Position numbers and translations under genes: made by a program
Notes under the pieces: generated by a model
Told to the model about the DNA's origin: nothing
Databases searched by the model: none
The model's input: the letters and a program-made list of their open reading frames with translations, nothing else
Assembly: GCA_964396555.1 (NCBI GenBank)
Contig: CAYNFX010000102.1
Span: 1-6,318 of the forward strand
Direction: 5' to 3'
DNA from: Geofilum sp964396555
Lineage (GTDB): Bacteria; Bacteroidota; Bacteroidia; Bacteroidales; Marinilabiliaceae
Length of the DNA stretch: 6,318 nucleotides
In this document: positions 1 through 6,171 of the stretch, one piece after another
Layout of the letters: every line of letters starts with the position of its first letter
Numbering within the stretch: the stretch's first letter is position 1

Positions 1-62
1 AGCCGCGCTAGACTTAGGATCTAGTGCCGAAAGGCGTGGGGGTTCGAGTCCCTTCGTCCGCA
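1..62 (+). tRNA. tRNA-Leu (anticodon UAG), 3' part only
   Basis: The 5' acceptor strand and most of the D-arm lie before the window. The anticodon stem pairs 8-12 (CTAGA) with 20-24 (TCTAG) around the seven-base loop 13-19, which places the anticodon TAG at 15-17, reading the leucine codon CUA. A long variable arm (25-37, stem GCC/GGC closed by GAAA) marks a class II tRNA, as expected for leucine. The T-arm pairs 38-42 with 50-54 around TTCGAGT. The 3' acceptor strand is 55-61 and the discriminator base is A62, the usual one for tRNA-Leu. CCA is not encoded, since the next bases are CGG, so it must be added after transcription. A terminator follows directly, so this tRNA is the last gene of its unit. 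Confidence 0.95.
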
Positions 63-74
63 CGGACAAAGCTT

Positions 75-118
75 AAAACCGCCTGACTAGCGATACATAT
101 CGGGAGTAGGCGGTTTTT
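75..118 (+). terminator. Intrinsic terminator after tRNA-Leu
   Basis: A 10-bp perfect stem pairs AAAACCGCCT (75-84) with AGGCGGTTTT (108-117), and the T run continues to 118. Further pairing is possible inside it: ACT (86-88) with AGT (105-107), and CGAT (91-94) with ATCG (99-102) around an ACAT loop. The A run on the 5' side mirrors the T run, so the hairpin could also act on the opposite strand. It separates the tRNA unit from tig. Confidence 0.9.
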
Positions 119-156
119 AAGTTTTAAATACTTAAGATATTTTGGCGTATAGGTTA

Positions 157-187
157 TTGTAACATACTAAACGCTTCATTATCTTTG
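157..187 (+). promoter_or_regulatory. Bacteroidota-type promoter of tig
   Basis: TTG at 157-159 and TATCTTTG at 180-187 are separated by 20 bp. This fits the -33 TTTG / -7 TAnnTTTG consensus used by the primary sigma factor of Bacteroidota: the -7 box is a full match and the -33 box matches in TTG. Transcription would start near 192-195, leaving a leader of about 30 nt before the tig start codon at 226. That leader is AT-rich and has no Shine-Dalgarno sequence, as is usual in this phylum. The box positions are read directly; promoter activity is inferred. Confidence 0.7.
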
Positions 188-225
188 CGCTCTCTTATTT
201 CAACAATATTTTTAATTAGACGCTG

Positions 226-1587
226 ATGAATATCACTAGGGAAAACATTGACGAACTAAACTCAGTGATTACACTGACCATTGATAAGGAAGATTACAGC
301 GAAAAGGTAGCTGAAGTTTTGAGAGATTATCGCAAGAAGGCACAAATGCCAGGTTTTCGTCCAGGCAAGGTACCCGAAGGTCTGATCAAGAAGATGTACG
401 GTACAGCTGTACTTGTTGACGAGGTCAACAAGCTGATCTCTGAAAAGCTGTCAGAATACCTGAGCGAAAACAAACTCAACATACTTGGAGAACCCCTTCC
501 ACGCGAAAATCAGGATCCAATTGATTTTGACACTCAGGATAGCTTCAAATTTCAATTTGATATAGCTCTTTCACCAGAGATAGATGTTAAGCTTAGCAAG
601 CGTGACAAGGTTAACTACTATACCATCGAAGTAAGTGATGATGTTCTTGATGGACATATCAAGAGCATGACTGGCCGTTTTGGAAATAACGAAAAGGTGG
701 ATGCTATCAGCGAAAAGTCTCTTGTTAAGGGTGATTTCGTTCAGGTTGACAAGAAGGGCAATGAAGTTGAAGGCGGGATAAAGGCTGAAGACTCTATCAT
801 GTCGCTCAATATCGTAAAGGACGAGGCTGAAAAGAAAAAGATGCTCGGCAAGAAGCTTGGCGAAGACATCGTATTTGATGTAAAGAAGGCCTTCCCAAAT
901 GATACCGAAGTTTCTTATATTTTGAAGATAACTAAGGAAGAAGCTGCAGATGTAAAGGGTTCCTTTAAATTTACAGTAAAGGAAGTTACTGAGTTTATTG
1001 ATCCAGAACTGAATCAGGAACTTTTTGACAAGCTCTTTGGCGAAGGTGCTGTTAAGTCAGAGGAAGAAATGAAGGAAAGGGTAAAGGCTGACCTTGAAAA
1101 GGCTTTCGCTATCGAGTCTGAATACAAGTTTTCTATTGATGCCCGCGAGAAGCTTGTTGCTAAGCATGAAGTTACTCTTCCTGAAGAATTCCTGAAGCGT
1201 TGGCTTAAGGCTACAAACAAAGGTGATGAGCGTTTGAGCGATGAACAGATCGAAGGTGAAATGCCTCGTTTCTTCGAAGACCTGAAATGGCAACTTATCA
1301 AGAATGCTATTATCAAGGCCAACGACATTAAGGTTGAAGAAAACGATATCAGGGAAGAGGCCAAGAAGAGTGCCCGTATGCAGTTTATGCAATATGGACT
1401 TACTGCTCTTCCACAAGAGTATATAGACAACTATGCCAACGACCTTCTGAAGAAAGAAGATCAGGTGCGTCGCATTGCTGAAGCTGCAATGGATGAAAAG
1501 GTTATGGCATTTATCAAGGAAGCTGTTAAGGTTGAAGAGAAGGCTGTATCCCGCGAGGAGTTCAACAAGCTGTTCACCAATAATTAA
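226..1587 (+). CDS. tig: Trigger factor, ribosome-associated chaperone
   Basis: Trigger factor docks at the ribosomal exit tunnel and shields nascent chains in the cytoplasm. The 453-residue product is close to the family's usual length (432 in E. coli). The N-terminal ribosome-binding domain (about 1-115) carries the signature GFRPGKVP at 43-50, including the Phe-Arg that contacts the ribosome. A middle segment (about 163-255) lies where the FKBP-type PPIase domain sits, but it is poorly conserved and lacks the family's glycine- and aromatic-rich active-site stretch; in its place is a lysine-rich run around 198-210. The C-terminal region (about 258-453) is helical and charged, as expected for the substrate-cradling arms. 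The start at 226 fits the family N-terminus and lies about 30 nt after the predicted transcription start. The gene stands before clpP-clpX, a very common order in bacteria, but has its own promoter and a strong terminator, so much of its mRNA is probably monocistronic. Confidence 0.96.
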   Translation: MNITRENIDELNSVITLTIDKEDYSEKVAEVLRDYRKKAQMPGFRPGKVPEGLIKKMYGTAVLVDEVNKLISEKLSEYLSENKLNILGEPLPRENQDPIDFDTQDSFKFQFDIALSPEIDVKLSKRDKVNYYTIEVSDDVLDGHIKSMTGRFGNNEKVDAISEKSLVKGDFVQVDKKGNEVEGGIKAEDSIMSLNIVKDEAEKKKMLGKKLGEDIVFDVKKAFPNDTEVSYILKITKEEAADVKGSFKFTVKEVTEFIDPELNQELFDKLFGEGAVKSEEEMKERVKADLEKAFAIESEYKFSIDAREKLVAKHEVTLPEEFLKRWLKATNKGDERLSDEQIEGEMPRFFEDLKWQLIKNAIIKANDIKVEENDIREEAKKSARMQFMQYGLTALPQEYIDNYANDLLKKEDQVRRIAEAAMDEKVMAFIKEAVKVEEKAVSREEFNKLFTNN

Positions 1588-1595
1588 CATATTCA

Positions 1596-1628
1596 TTTGC
1601 GACAGGCCCAAAGTTTTTGCTAACTTTA
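1596..1628 (+). promoter_or_regulatory. Candidate clpP promoter inside the tig terminator
   Basis: TTTG at 1596-1599 and TAACTTTA at 1621-1628 are 21 bp apart and match the Bacteroidota -33/-7 pattern except for the last base (A instead of G). Transcription would start near 1633-1636, giving a clpP leader of only about 25 nt that contains the T run. The pattern also serves as part of the terminator stem, so the match could be chance. In its favour, clpP needs a promoter after so strong a terminator, and there is almost no other room in the 72-bp gap. Confidence 0.5.
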
Positions 1629-1646
1629 GGCCTGTCGCTTTTTTTT
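1599..1646 (+). terminator. Strong intrinsic terminator of tig
   Basis: A perfect 10-bp stem pairs GCGACAGGCC (1599-1608) with GGCCTGTCGC (1629-1638). After one C/A mismatch, a second 6-bp stem pairs AAAGTT (1610-1615) with AACTTT (1622-1627) around a six-base loop. Eight T residues follow (1639-1646). It lies 11 bp past the tig stop codon and 13 bp before the clpP start, so it should uncouple much of the transcription of the two genes. A candidate promoter overlaps it. Confidence 0.93.
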
Positions 1647-1659
1647 AAACTAATTAGTT

Positions 1660-2340
1660 ATGGCAGATCCAAAAGATTTCAGAAAGTATGCCACAGGTCA
1701 CATGGGCCTCAATAGCACTATGCTTGATCAGTATACTTCCATTACATCAAGCTATATTTCTCCGACAATTATCGAAGAGCGCCAGCTTAACGTGGCTCAG
1801 ATGGACGTGTTTTCACGTTTGATGATGGACCGTATCATCTTTGTGGGACTGCCCATTGACGAGTATGTTGCCAATATTGTTCAGGCGCAGCTTTTGTATC
1901 TGGACTCAGTAGATCCTTCAAAGGATATCTCTATTTACTTCAACACTCCAGGTGGTTCGGTATATGCCGGACTGGGTATCTACGATACAATGCAGTATAT
2001 CGCCTGTGATATATCAACTATATGTACAGGTCTGGCTGCCTCAATGGGTGCTGTACTGCTTACTGCCGGTACCAAGGGTAAGCGTTTTGCTCTTAAGCAC
2101 TCACGAGTAATGATACACCAACCTCTGGGTGGCGCTCAGGGTCAGTCGGTAGATATTGAAATTACTACCCGTGAGATTGTTAAGCTGCGTAAGGAGCTTT
2201 ATACAATTATTTCAGAACATTCCGGCAATCCGTTCAAGAAAATTGAAAAGGATGCCGACCGTGACTACTGGATGACTGCAGAGGAAGCCAAGGAGTACGG
2301 AATGATTGATGATGTTCTTGTACGTGAAAGAAAAAAATAA
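1660..2340 (+). CDS. clpP: ATP-dependent Clp protease proteolytic subunit
   Basis: ClpP is the serine protease (family S14) whose two stacked heptameric rings enclose a chamber in which unfolded proteins are cut; it works in the cytoplasm with an AAA+ unfoldase, here ClpX from the next gene. The catalytic triad is complete: Ser128 in GLAASMGAV, His153 in VMIHQPLGG, and Asp202 in DRDYWMTAEE. The NTPGGSVYAG stretch (95-104) matches the conserved Gly-rich oxyanion and substrate-strand region. The 226-residue product is slightly longer than E. coli ClpP (207) because about 30 residues precede the conserved core that begins near SYISPTIIEE (31-40). This extension resembles that of Bacteroides ClpP and is probably a removed propeptide. 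The start at 1660 is the first ATG after the terminator and gives the N-terminus MADPKDFRKYA. clpX follows after 10 bp, so the pair is likely one operon. Confidence 0.97.
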   Translation: MADPKDFRKYATGHMGLNSTMLDQYTSITSSYISPTIIEERQLNVAQMDVFSRLMMDRIIFVGLPIDEYVANIVQAQLLYLDSVDPSKDISIYFNTPGGSVYAGLGIYDTMQYIACDISTICTGLAASMGAVLLTAGTKGKRFALKHSRVMIHQPLGGAQGQSVDIEITTREIVKLRKELYTIISEHSGNPFKKIEKDADRDYWMTAEEAKEYGMIDDVLVRERKK

Positions 2341-2350
2341 AGGCGTTTTG

Positions 2351-3565
2351 ATGGATAAATGTTCGTTTTGTGGAAGGAGCCGGAAGGAGACCAACCTTCT
2401 GGTTGCAGGGATTGCAGGTCATATATGTGACAGCTGTATCGAACAGGCTCATGGCATTCTGACCGAGGAGTTCAAGAAGAAGAGCAGTTTTGACCTTGAT
2501 GGCATCAAGTTAATGACGCCTGCCGAGATCAAGACTTTTCTTGATGAATATGTGGTGGGACAGGATCAGGCCAAGAAATTCCTTTCTGTGGCCGTGTACA
2601 ACCACTACAAGCGACTGATGCAACCCTCCGCTGACGATGAGGTGGAAATAGAAAAATCCAATATCCTGCTTGTGGGAGAAACAGGTACCGGTAAGACTCT
2701 TCTTGCCCGTACCATTGCCCGCATGCTTCATGTTCCCTTTGCCATCGTTGATGCCACTGTTTTGACTGAGGCCGGTTACGTCGGTGAGGACATCGAAAGC
2801 ATACTTACCCGCCTTCTGCAGGCTGCTGACTACAATGTCAAGGCTGCCGAAAGGGGCATTGTGTTTATTGACGAAATTGACAAGATTGCCAGAAAAGGCG
2901 ATAACCCCTCGATTACCCGTGATGTGTCGGGTGAAGGAGTTCAACAAGGGCTGCTCAAACTACTTGAAGGTTCCATAGTAAACGTTCCGCCCCAAGGGGG
3001 ACGGAAACACCCCGAACAGAAGATGGTGGCTGTCGATACCAAAAATATCCTCTTTATTTGCGGAGGAGCATTCGACGGTATCGAAAGAAAGATTGCCCAA
3101 CGACTCAACACCAGAGTAGTGGGTTATGCTGCTGTTGAAAACAGGGAAGCCATTGATCCGACCAACCTGCTTCAATATATTGCACCAATGGACCTGAAGT
3201 CCTTTGGATTGATCCCTGAGATCATTGGCCGTCTGCCAATACTTACTTACCTGCATCCGCTTGACAGAGATACTCTGCGTATGATTCTTACAGAACCTAA
3301 GAATTCTATCGTGAAGCAGTATACCAAACTGTTTGAGATGGATAATATCAAACTGAGCTTTTCTGAGGAGGTGCTTGACTACATCGTTGATAAGGCTGTT
3401 GAATTCAAGCTTGGTGCCCGTGGTTTGCGATCTATCTGCGAGACAATAATGATGGACTATATGTTTGAAAGCCCGGGTCACAAGATCGATAAACTCGAAA
3501 TCACTCTTGATATTGCCCGCGAAAAGCTTGAAAAGGCTGAGCGACGCCTTCTTAAGGCCAGTTAA
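2351..3565 (+). CDS. clpX: ATP-dependent Clp protease ATP-binding subunit ClpX
   Basis: ClpX is the hexameric AAA+ unfoldase that recognises tagged proteins, unfolds them and threads them into ClpP. The start is placed at 2351, giving 404 residues beginning MDKCSFCG. An in-frame ATG at 2306 lies inside clpP and would add residues before the zinc-binding domain that ClpX normally lacks. The N-terminal domain has four zinc-ligand cysteines at 4, 7, 26 and 29. The AAA+ module shows Walker A GETGTGKT (109-116), pore loop GYVG (142-145), Walker B VFIDEID (171-177), the RKH loop (218-220), the arginine finger in GRLP (R294) and sensor 2 GARGLR (355-360). The ClpP-docking loop, IGF in E. coli, reads VGY (257-259). 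The gene lies 10 bp after the clpP stop; AAAGG at 2339-2343 is the only hint of a ribosome-binding site. Confidence 0.96.
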   Translation: MDKCSFCGRSRKETNLLVAGIAGHICDSCIEQAHGILTEEFKKKSSFDLDGIKLMTPAEIKTFLDEYVVGQDQAKKFLSVAVYNHYKRLMQPSADDEVEIEKSNILLVGETGTGKTLLARTIARMLHVPFAIVDATVLTEAGYVGEDIESILTRLLQAADYNVKAAERGIVFIDEIDKIARKGDNPSITRDVSGEGVQQGLLKLLEGSIVNVPPQGGRKHPEQKMVAVDTKNILFICGGAFDGIERKIAQRLNTRVVGYAAVENREAIDPTNLLQYIAPMDLKSFGLIPEIIGRLPILTYLHPLDRDTLRMILTEPKNSIVKQYTKLFEMDNIKLSFSEEVLDYIVDKAVEFKLGARGLRSICETIMMDYMFESPGHKIDKLEITLDIAREKLEKAERRLLKAS

Positions 3566-3752
3566 TCACCTTCCTGAATTAACATCTGATTTGAGCTTTT
3601 TTAACAGATTGGCATTCTACCAGACATTTTTTTTGCTACTTTTAATCCTGAAATAAACGGAAAAAAGATTAAAAAATCCTATTTGGGATTTTTTATGGTC
3701 TATTCCGACAATGAGTTTTCAGCTGCTGAGTAGTACTTAAATCTTTACAGTT
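3566..3752. other. AT-rich spacer between clpX and hppA
   Basis: This 187-bp spacer has no credible gene. It holds several T runs (for example 3627-3634) and the hairpin at 3671-3694. No promoter for hppA is convincing. TACTTTTA at 3637-3644 fits TAnnTTTG except for the last base but has no good TTTG about 20 bp upstream. AATCTTTA at 3740-3747 has TTTT 20 bp upstream (3716-3719), but it deviates at two positions and would start transcription at the start codon itself. hppA may therefore be read partly through the weak terminator from clpX, or from a promoter I cannot recognise. Confidence 0.6.
3671..3694 (+). terminator. AT-rich hairpin after clpX, possible terminator
   Basis: A 9-bp stem pairs AAAAAATCC (3671-3679) with GGATTTTTT (3686-3694), plus one T-G pair (3680/3685), around an ATTT loop. 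Most pairs are A-T, so the stem is weaker than the other terminators in the window, but the flanking A and T runs suit an intrinsic terminator in either direction. It lies about 105 bp after the clpX stop and 58 bp before hppA. Confidence 0.6.
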
Positions 3753-5945
3753 ATGCTTAATTCTGTTTTTGTACTCGTGCCTATTACCTCGGTATTAGCA
3801 CTTTCTTTTGCTTATTATTTCTATAAGCAAATGACCAAAAGTTCCGAAGGAACTGAAACGATGCAGAGGATTGCGCAACACGTTCGCAAAGGAGCATCGG
3901 CTTACTTAAAACAACAGTACAAGGTGGTGCTTATCGTCTTCTTGTGTATCACCGCCATTTTCTCTTACATGGCCTATGGTCTGGGAGTACAAAACAACTG
4001 GGTACCCTTTGCATTCCTTACCGGTGGTTGTTTCTCAGCTCTTGCCGGTTTCTTTGGAATGAAGGCAGCTACCACTGCCTCTGCACGGGTAGCCAATGCC
4101 TGCCGTGACTCTCTCAACAGCGGTCTGAGATTGGCATTCCGAAGTGGTGCTGTAATGGGTTTGGTTGTTGTTGGTCTTGTTCTTGCTGATATTTCAATCT
4201 GGTTTACTGTTCTCAACCACTTTATCGAAGACATGGAAGGTGGCTACAAGCTGATGACAATATGTGCAATTATGGTAACCTTCGGTATGGGTGCTTCAAC
4301 ACAGGCTCTGTTTGCCCGTGTTGGTGGTGGTATCTACACAAAGGCAGCTGATGTTGGGGCTGACCTTGTAGGTAAGGTAGAAGCCAATATCCCTGAGGAT
4401 GACCCGCGTAACCCTGCTACTATTGCCGATAATGTTGGTGATAATGTAGGTGATGTAGCCGGTATGGGTGCCGACCTTTTCGAATCTTTTGCAGCTTCCA
4501 TACTCGCATCTGCACTACTAGGTGCAGCTGCCTATTTTGATATGGGCGACGTTCAGCTCGGTGCTGTTCTTGCACCTATGATTATTGCAGCAATTGGAAC
4601 TCTGCTTTCTATAGTTGGTATTTTCCTGGTTCGTACCCGTGAAGGTGCATCTCAAAAAGAATTGCTTCGTTCACTTAATATAGGTGTGTATTTCAGTGCT
4701 GCGTTGATTGTTGTTCTTTCATACTTCGCACTTAAGTTCCTGAATTTGCCCAACTTCGTGGGTATATGGGGTTCAATTATTGCTGGTCTTGCAGCTGGCA
4801 TTGGTATCGGTCAGTCTACAGAATACTACACTTCTGCGTCATATAAGCCTACTATCAGTATCGCTAAGTCAAGTGAAACCGGTCCTGCAACTGTTATTAT
4901 CGCTGGTGTTGGTACAGGTCTTCTGTCAACTGCAATACCGCTTTTAATTGTTACAGTTGCTATAATTTTATCATACTGCTTTGCAACAGGATTCCAATTT
5001 GGAGCTGATACTATCAACATGGGTCTCTATGGTATAGGTATCGCTGCTGTTGGTATGCTTTCGACTTTGGGCATTACTCTGGCAACTGATGCCTATGGTC
5101 CTATTGCTGACAATGCAGGTGGTAACGCTGAAATGTCACACCTTGGTCCGGAAGTTCGCAAGCGTACCGATGCCCTTGATTCACTTGGAAATACCACTGC
5201 CGCTACCGGTAAGGGATTTGCCATTGGTAGTGCTGCTCTGACGGCTCTTGCTCTGCTGACCTCGTACTTTGAAGAAGTCAGGATGATGTTTGTTAAGGTA
5301 CTCGATGCACCTGACACTCTTATCAACAATGTTCCGGCTGGAGAGGCTACCTTCTATGACTTCGTACAACACTATGAAATCCACCTGATGAACCCGCTGG
5401 TAATCTGCGGTATGTTTATTGGTGTTATGGCTGTGTTTATGTTCTCAGGAATGACAATGAATGCAGTAGGCCGTGCTGCTCAAAAGATGGTTGATGAAGT
5501 TCGCCGTCAATTCAGGACCATAGCCGGAATTATGGAAGGAACTGCAGAGCCTGACTATGCACGTTGTGTAGAGATCTCAACAAAGGGTGCTCAAAGGGAA
5601 ATGATGAAGCCTGCTTTGATGGCTCTGGCAATTCCTGTTGTCGTTGGTCTGGTACTTGGTGTTCCCGGTATCTCTGGTTTGTTGATCGGTACTATTACTT
5701 CTGGTTTTGCCCTAGCAATTTTTATGGCAAACTCAGGCGGAGCCTGGGATAACGCTAAGAAGTATATTGAGGAAGGCAACTTGGGTGGAAAGGGTTCTGA
5801 TGCACATAAGGCAACTGTAATAGGAGATACTGTTGGAGACCCCTTCAAGGACACATCTGGCCCTTCACTTAATATCTTGATCAAGCTGATGGTTATGGCC
5901 TCTGTTGTTACTGTTGGTCTGGCCGTAACATACCATATTCTGTAA
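3753..5945 (+). CDS. hppA: Membrane ion-translocating pyrophosphatase, K+-dependent, probably Na+/H+ type
   Basis: This enzyme splits pyrophosphate to two phosphates and uses the energy to move cations out of the cytoplasm. The 730-residue product is of family length, and the family has 16 membrane helices; hydrophobic segments run from 4-24 to about 705-728. The pyrophosphate and Mg2+ site is complete: DVGADLVGKVE (200-210, with D200, D204, K208), D226/D230/D234 in the DNVGD repeats, D446 and D453, D666 with K669/K670, and D692/D696/K699/D700. Ala483 in GNTTAATGKG is typical of K+-stimulated enzymes; K+-independent ones have Lys there. Glu244 in ADLFESF occupies the helix-6 position typical of Na+-binding pumps, whereas plant H+ pumps have the glutamate about one turn later. 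T90, F94 and D146 match residues I recall as diagnostic of dual Na+/H+ pumps, so that class is favoured. The start at 3753 opens directly into the first membrane helix. A hairpin lies upstream and a strong terminator downstream, so the gene is probably transcribed alone. Confidence 0.96.
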   Translation: MLNSVFVLVPITSVLALSFAYYFYKQMTKSSEGTETMQRIAQHVRKGASAYLKQQYKVVLIVFLCITAIFSYMAYGLGVQNNWVPFAFLTGGCFSALAGFFGMKAATTASARVANACRDSLNSGLRLAFRSGAVMGLVVVGLVLADISIWFTVLNHFIEDMEGGYKLMTICAIMVTFGMGASTQALFARVGGGIYTKAADVGADLVGKVEANIPEDDPRNPATIADNVGDNVGDVAGMGADLFESFAASILASALLGAAAYFDMGDVQLGAVLAPMIIAAIGTLLSIVGIFLVRTREGASQKELLRSLNIGVYFSAALIVVLSYFALKFLNLPNFVGIWGSIIAGLAAGIGIGQSTEYYTSASYKPTISIAKSSETGPATVIIAGVGTGLLSTAIPLLIVTVAIILSYCFATGFQFGADTINMGLYGIGIAAVGMLSTLGITLATDAYGPIADNAGGNAEMSHLGPEVRKRTDALDSLGNTTAATGKGFAIGSAALTALALLTSYFEEVRMMFVKVLDAPDTLINNVPAGEATFYDFVQHYEIHLMNPLVICGMFIGVMAVFMFSGMTMNAVGRAAQKMVDEVRRQFRTIAGIMEGTAEPDYARCVEISTKGAQREMMKPALMALAIPVVVGLVLGVPGISGLLIGTITSGFALAIFMANSGGAWDNAKKYIEEGNLGGKGSDAHKATVIGDTVGDPFKDTSGPSLNILIKLMVMASVVTVGLAVTYHIL

Positions 5946-6171
5946 TCTCGTTTTGATCCGGAATGCGCTGAATATACTGGATCTATAACAGTAGAATCTA
6001 TTCTGGCCCTGGAAATGGGCTCCTTTGGGAGCCCTGATTCAGGGCCACTGTTTTATCATGTCATCAATGTAGCCTGGGTGAGTGGAGTTGAAGTAACTGA
6101 AAGCAGGAGGGAACTGACCAGTATTTGTAATTGGGCAAGTTGTAGATGCGGAACCTGGAGGACAGGTTGCC
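5946..6171. other. Non-coding gap between convergent hppA and the minus-strand gene
   Basis: This 226-bp gap between two converging genes contains the hppA terminator and otherwise no gene or promoter that I can support. A small 6-bp hairpin, AACCTG (6152-6157) with CAGGTT (6163-6168), lies just past the stop codon of the minus-strand gene. It could help end or protect that transcript, but no T run follows it on the minus strand, so I do not call it a terminator. Confidence 0.6.
6005..6054 (+). terminator. Two-tier hairpin terminator of hppA
   Basis: The outer stem pairs GGCCCTG (6005-6011) with CAGGGCC (6040-6046). After an internal loop of five bases on each side, the inner stem pairs GGGCTCC (6017-6023) with GGAGCCC (6028-6034) around a TTTG loop. 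A four-base T run follows at 6051-6054. It lies 59 bp past the hppA stop. On the minus strand the hairpin is followed by no T run, so it serves mainly hppA, although its strength might also block read-through from the convergent gene. Confidence 0.8.

Noticed and set aside
137..145. ATATTTTGG as a second tig promoter -7 box
   Set aside because: It is one base short of TAnnTTTG, while the full match at 180-187 has a well-spaced TTG upstream.
1014..1611. Long minus-strand reading frames opposite tig
   Set aside because: They have no recognisable domains and lie antisense to a well-conserved gene. They are open because of tig codon use.
2306..2350. Upstream in-frame ATG for clpX, overlapping the end of clpP by 35 bp
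   Set aside because: It would add 15 residues before the cysteine-rich domain, which ClpX normally reaches within a few residues of its start; the ATG at 2351 gives the family N-terminus.
3584..3609. ATCTG/CAGAT hairpin just after clpX
   Set aside because: It has only 5 bp with a 16-base loop, too weak for a terminator.
3740..3752. AATCTTTA as the -7 box of a leaderless hppA promoter
   Set aside because: It has two mismatches to the consensus, and TTTT replaces TTTG upstream. It is possible but not supported.
5955..5983. GATCC/GGATC inverted repeat after hppA
   Set aside because: It has only 5 bp with a 19-base loop, and the strong hairpin downstream explains termination better.
6105..6110. 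AGGAGG, a perfect Shine-Dalgarno-like sequence on the plus strand
   Set aside because: No start codon at a suitable distance opens a frame of any length, and Bacteroidota rarely use this signal.
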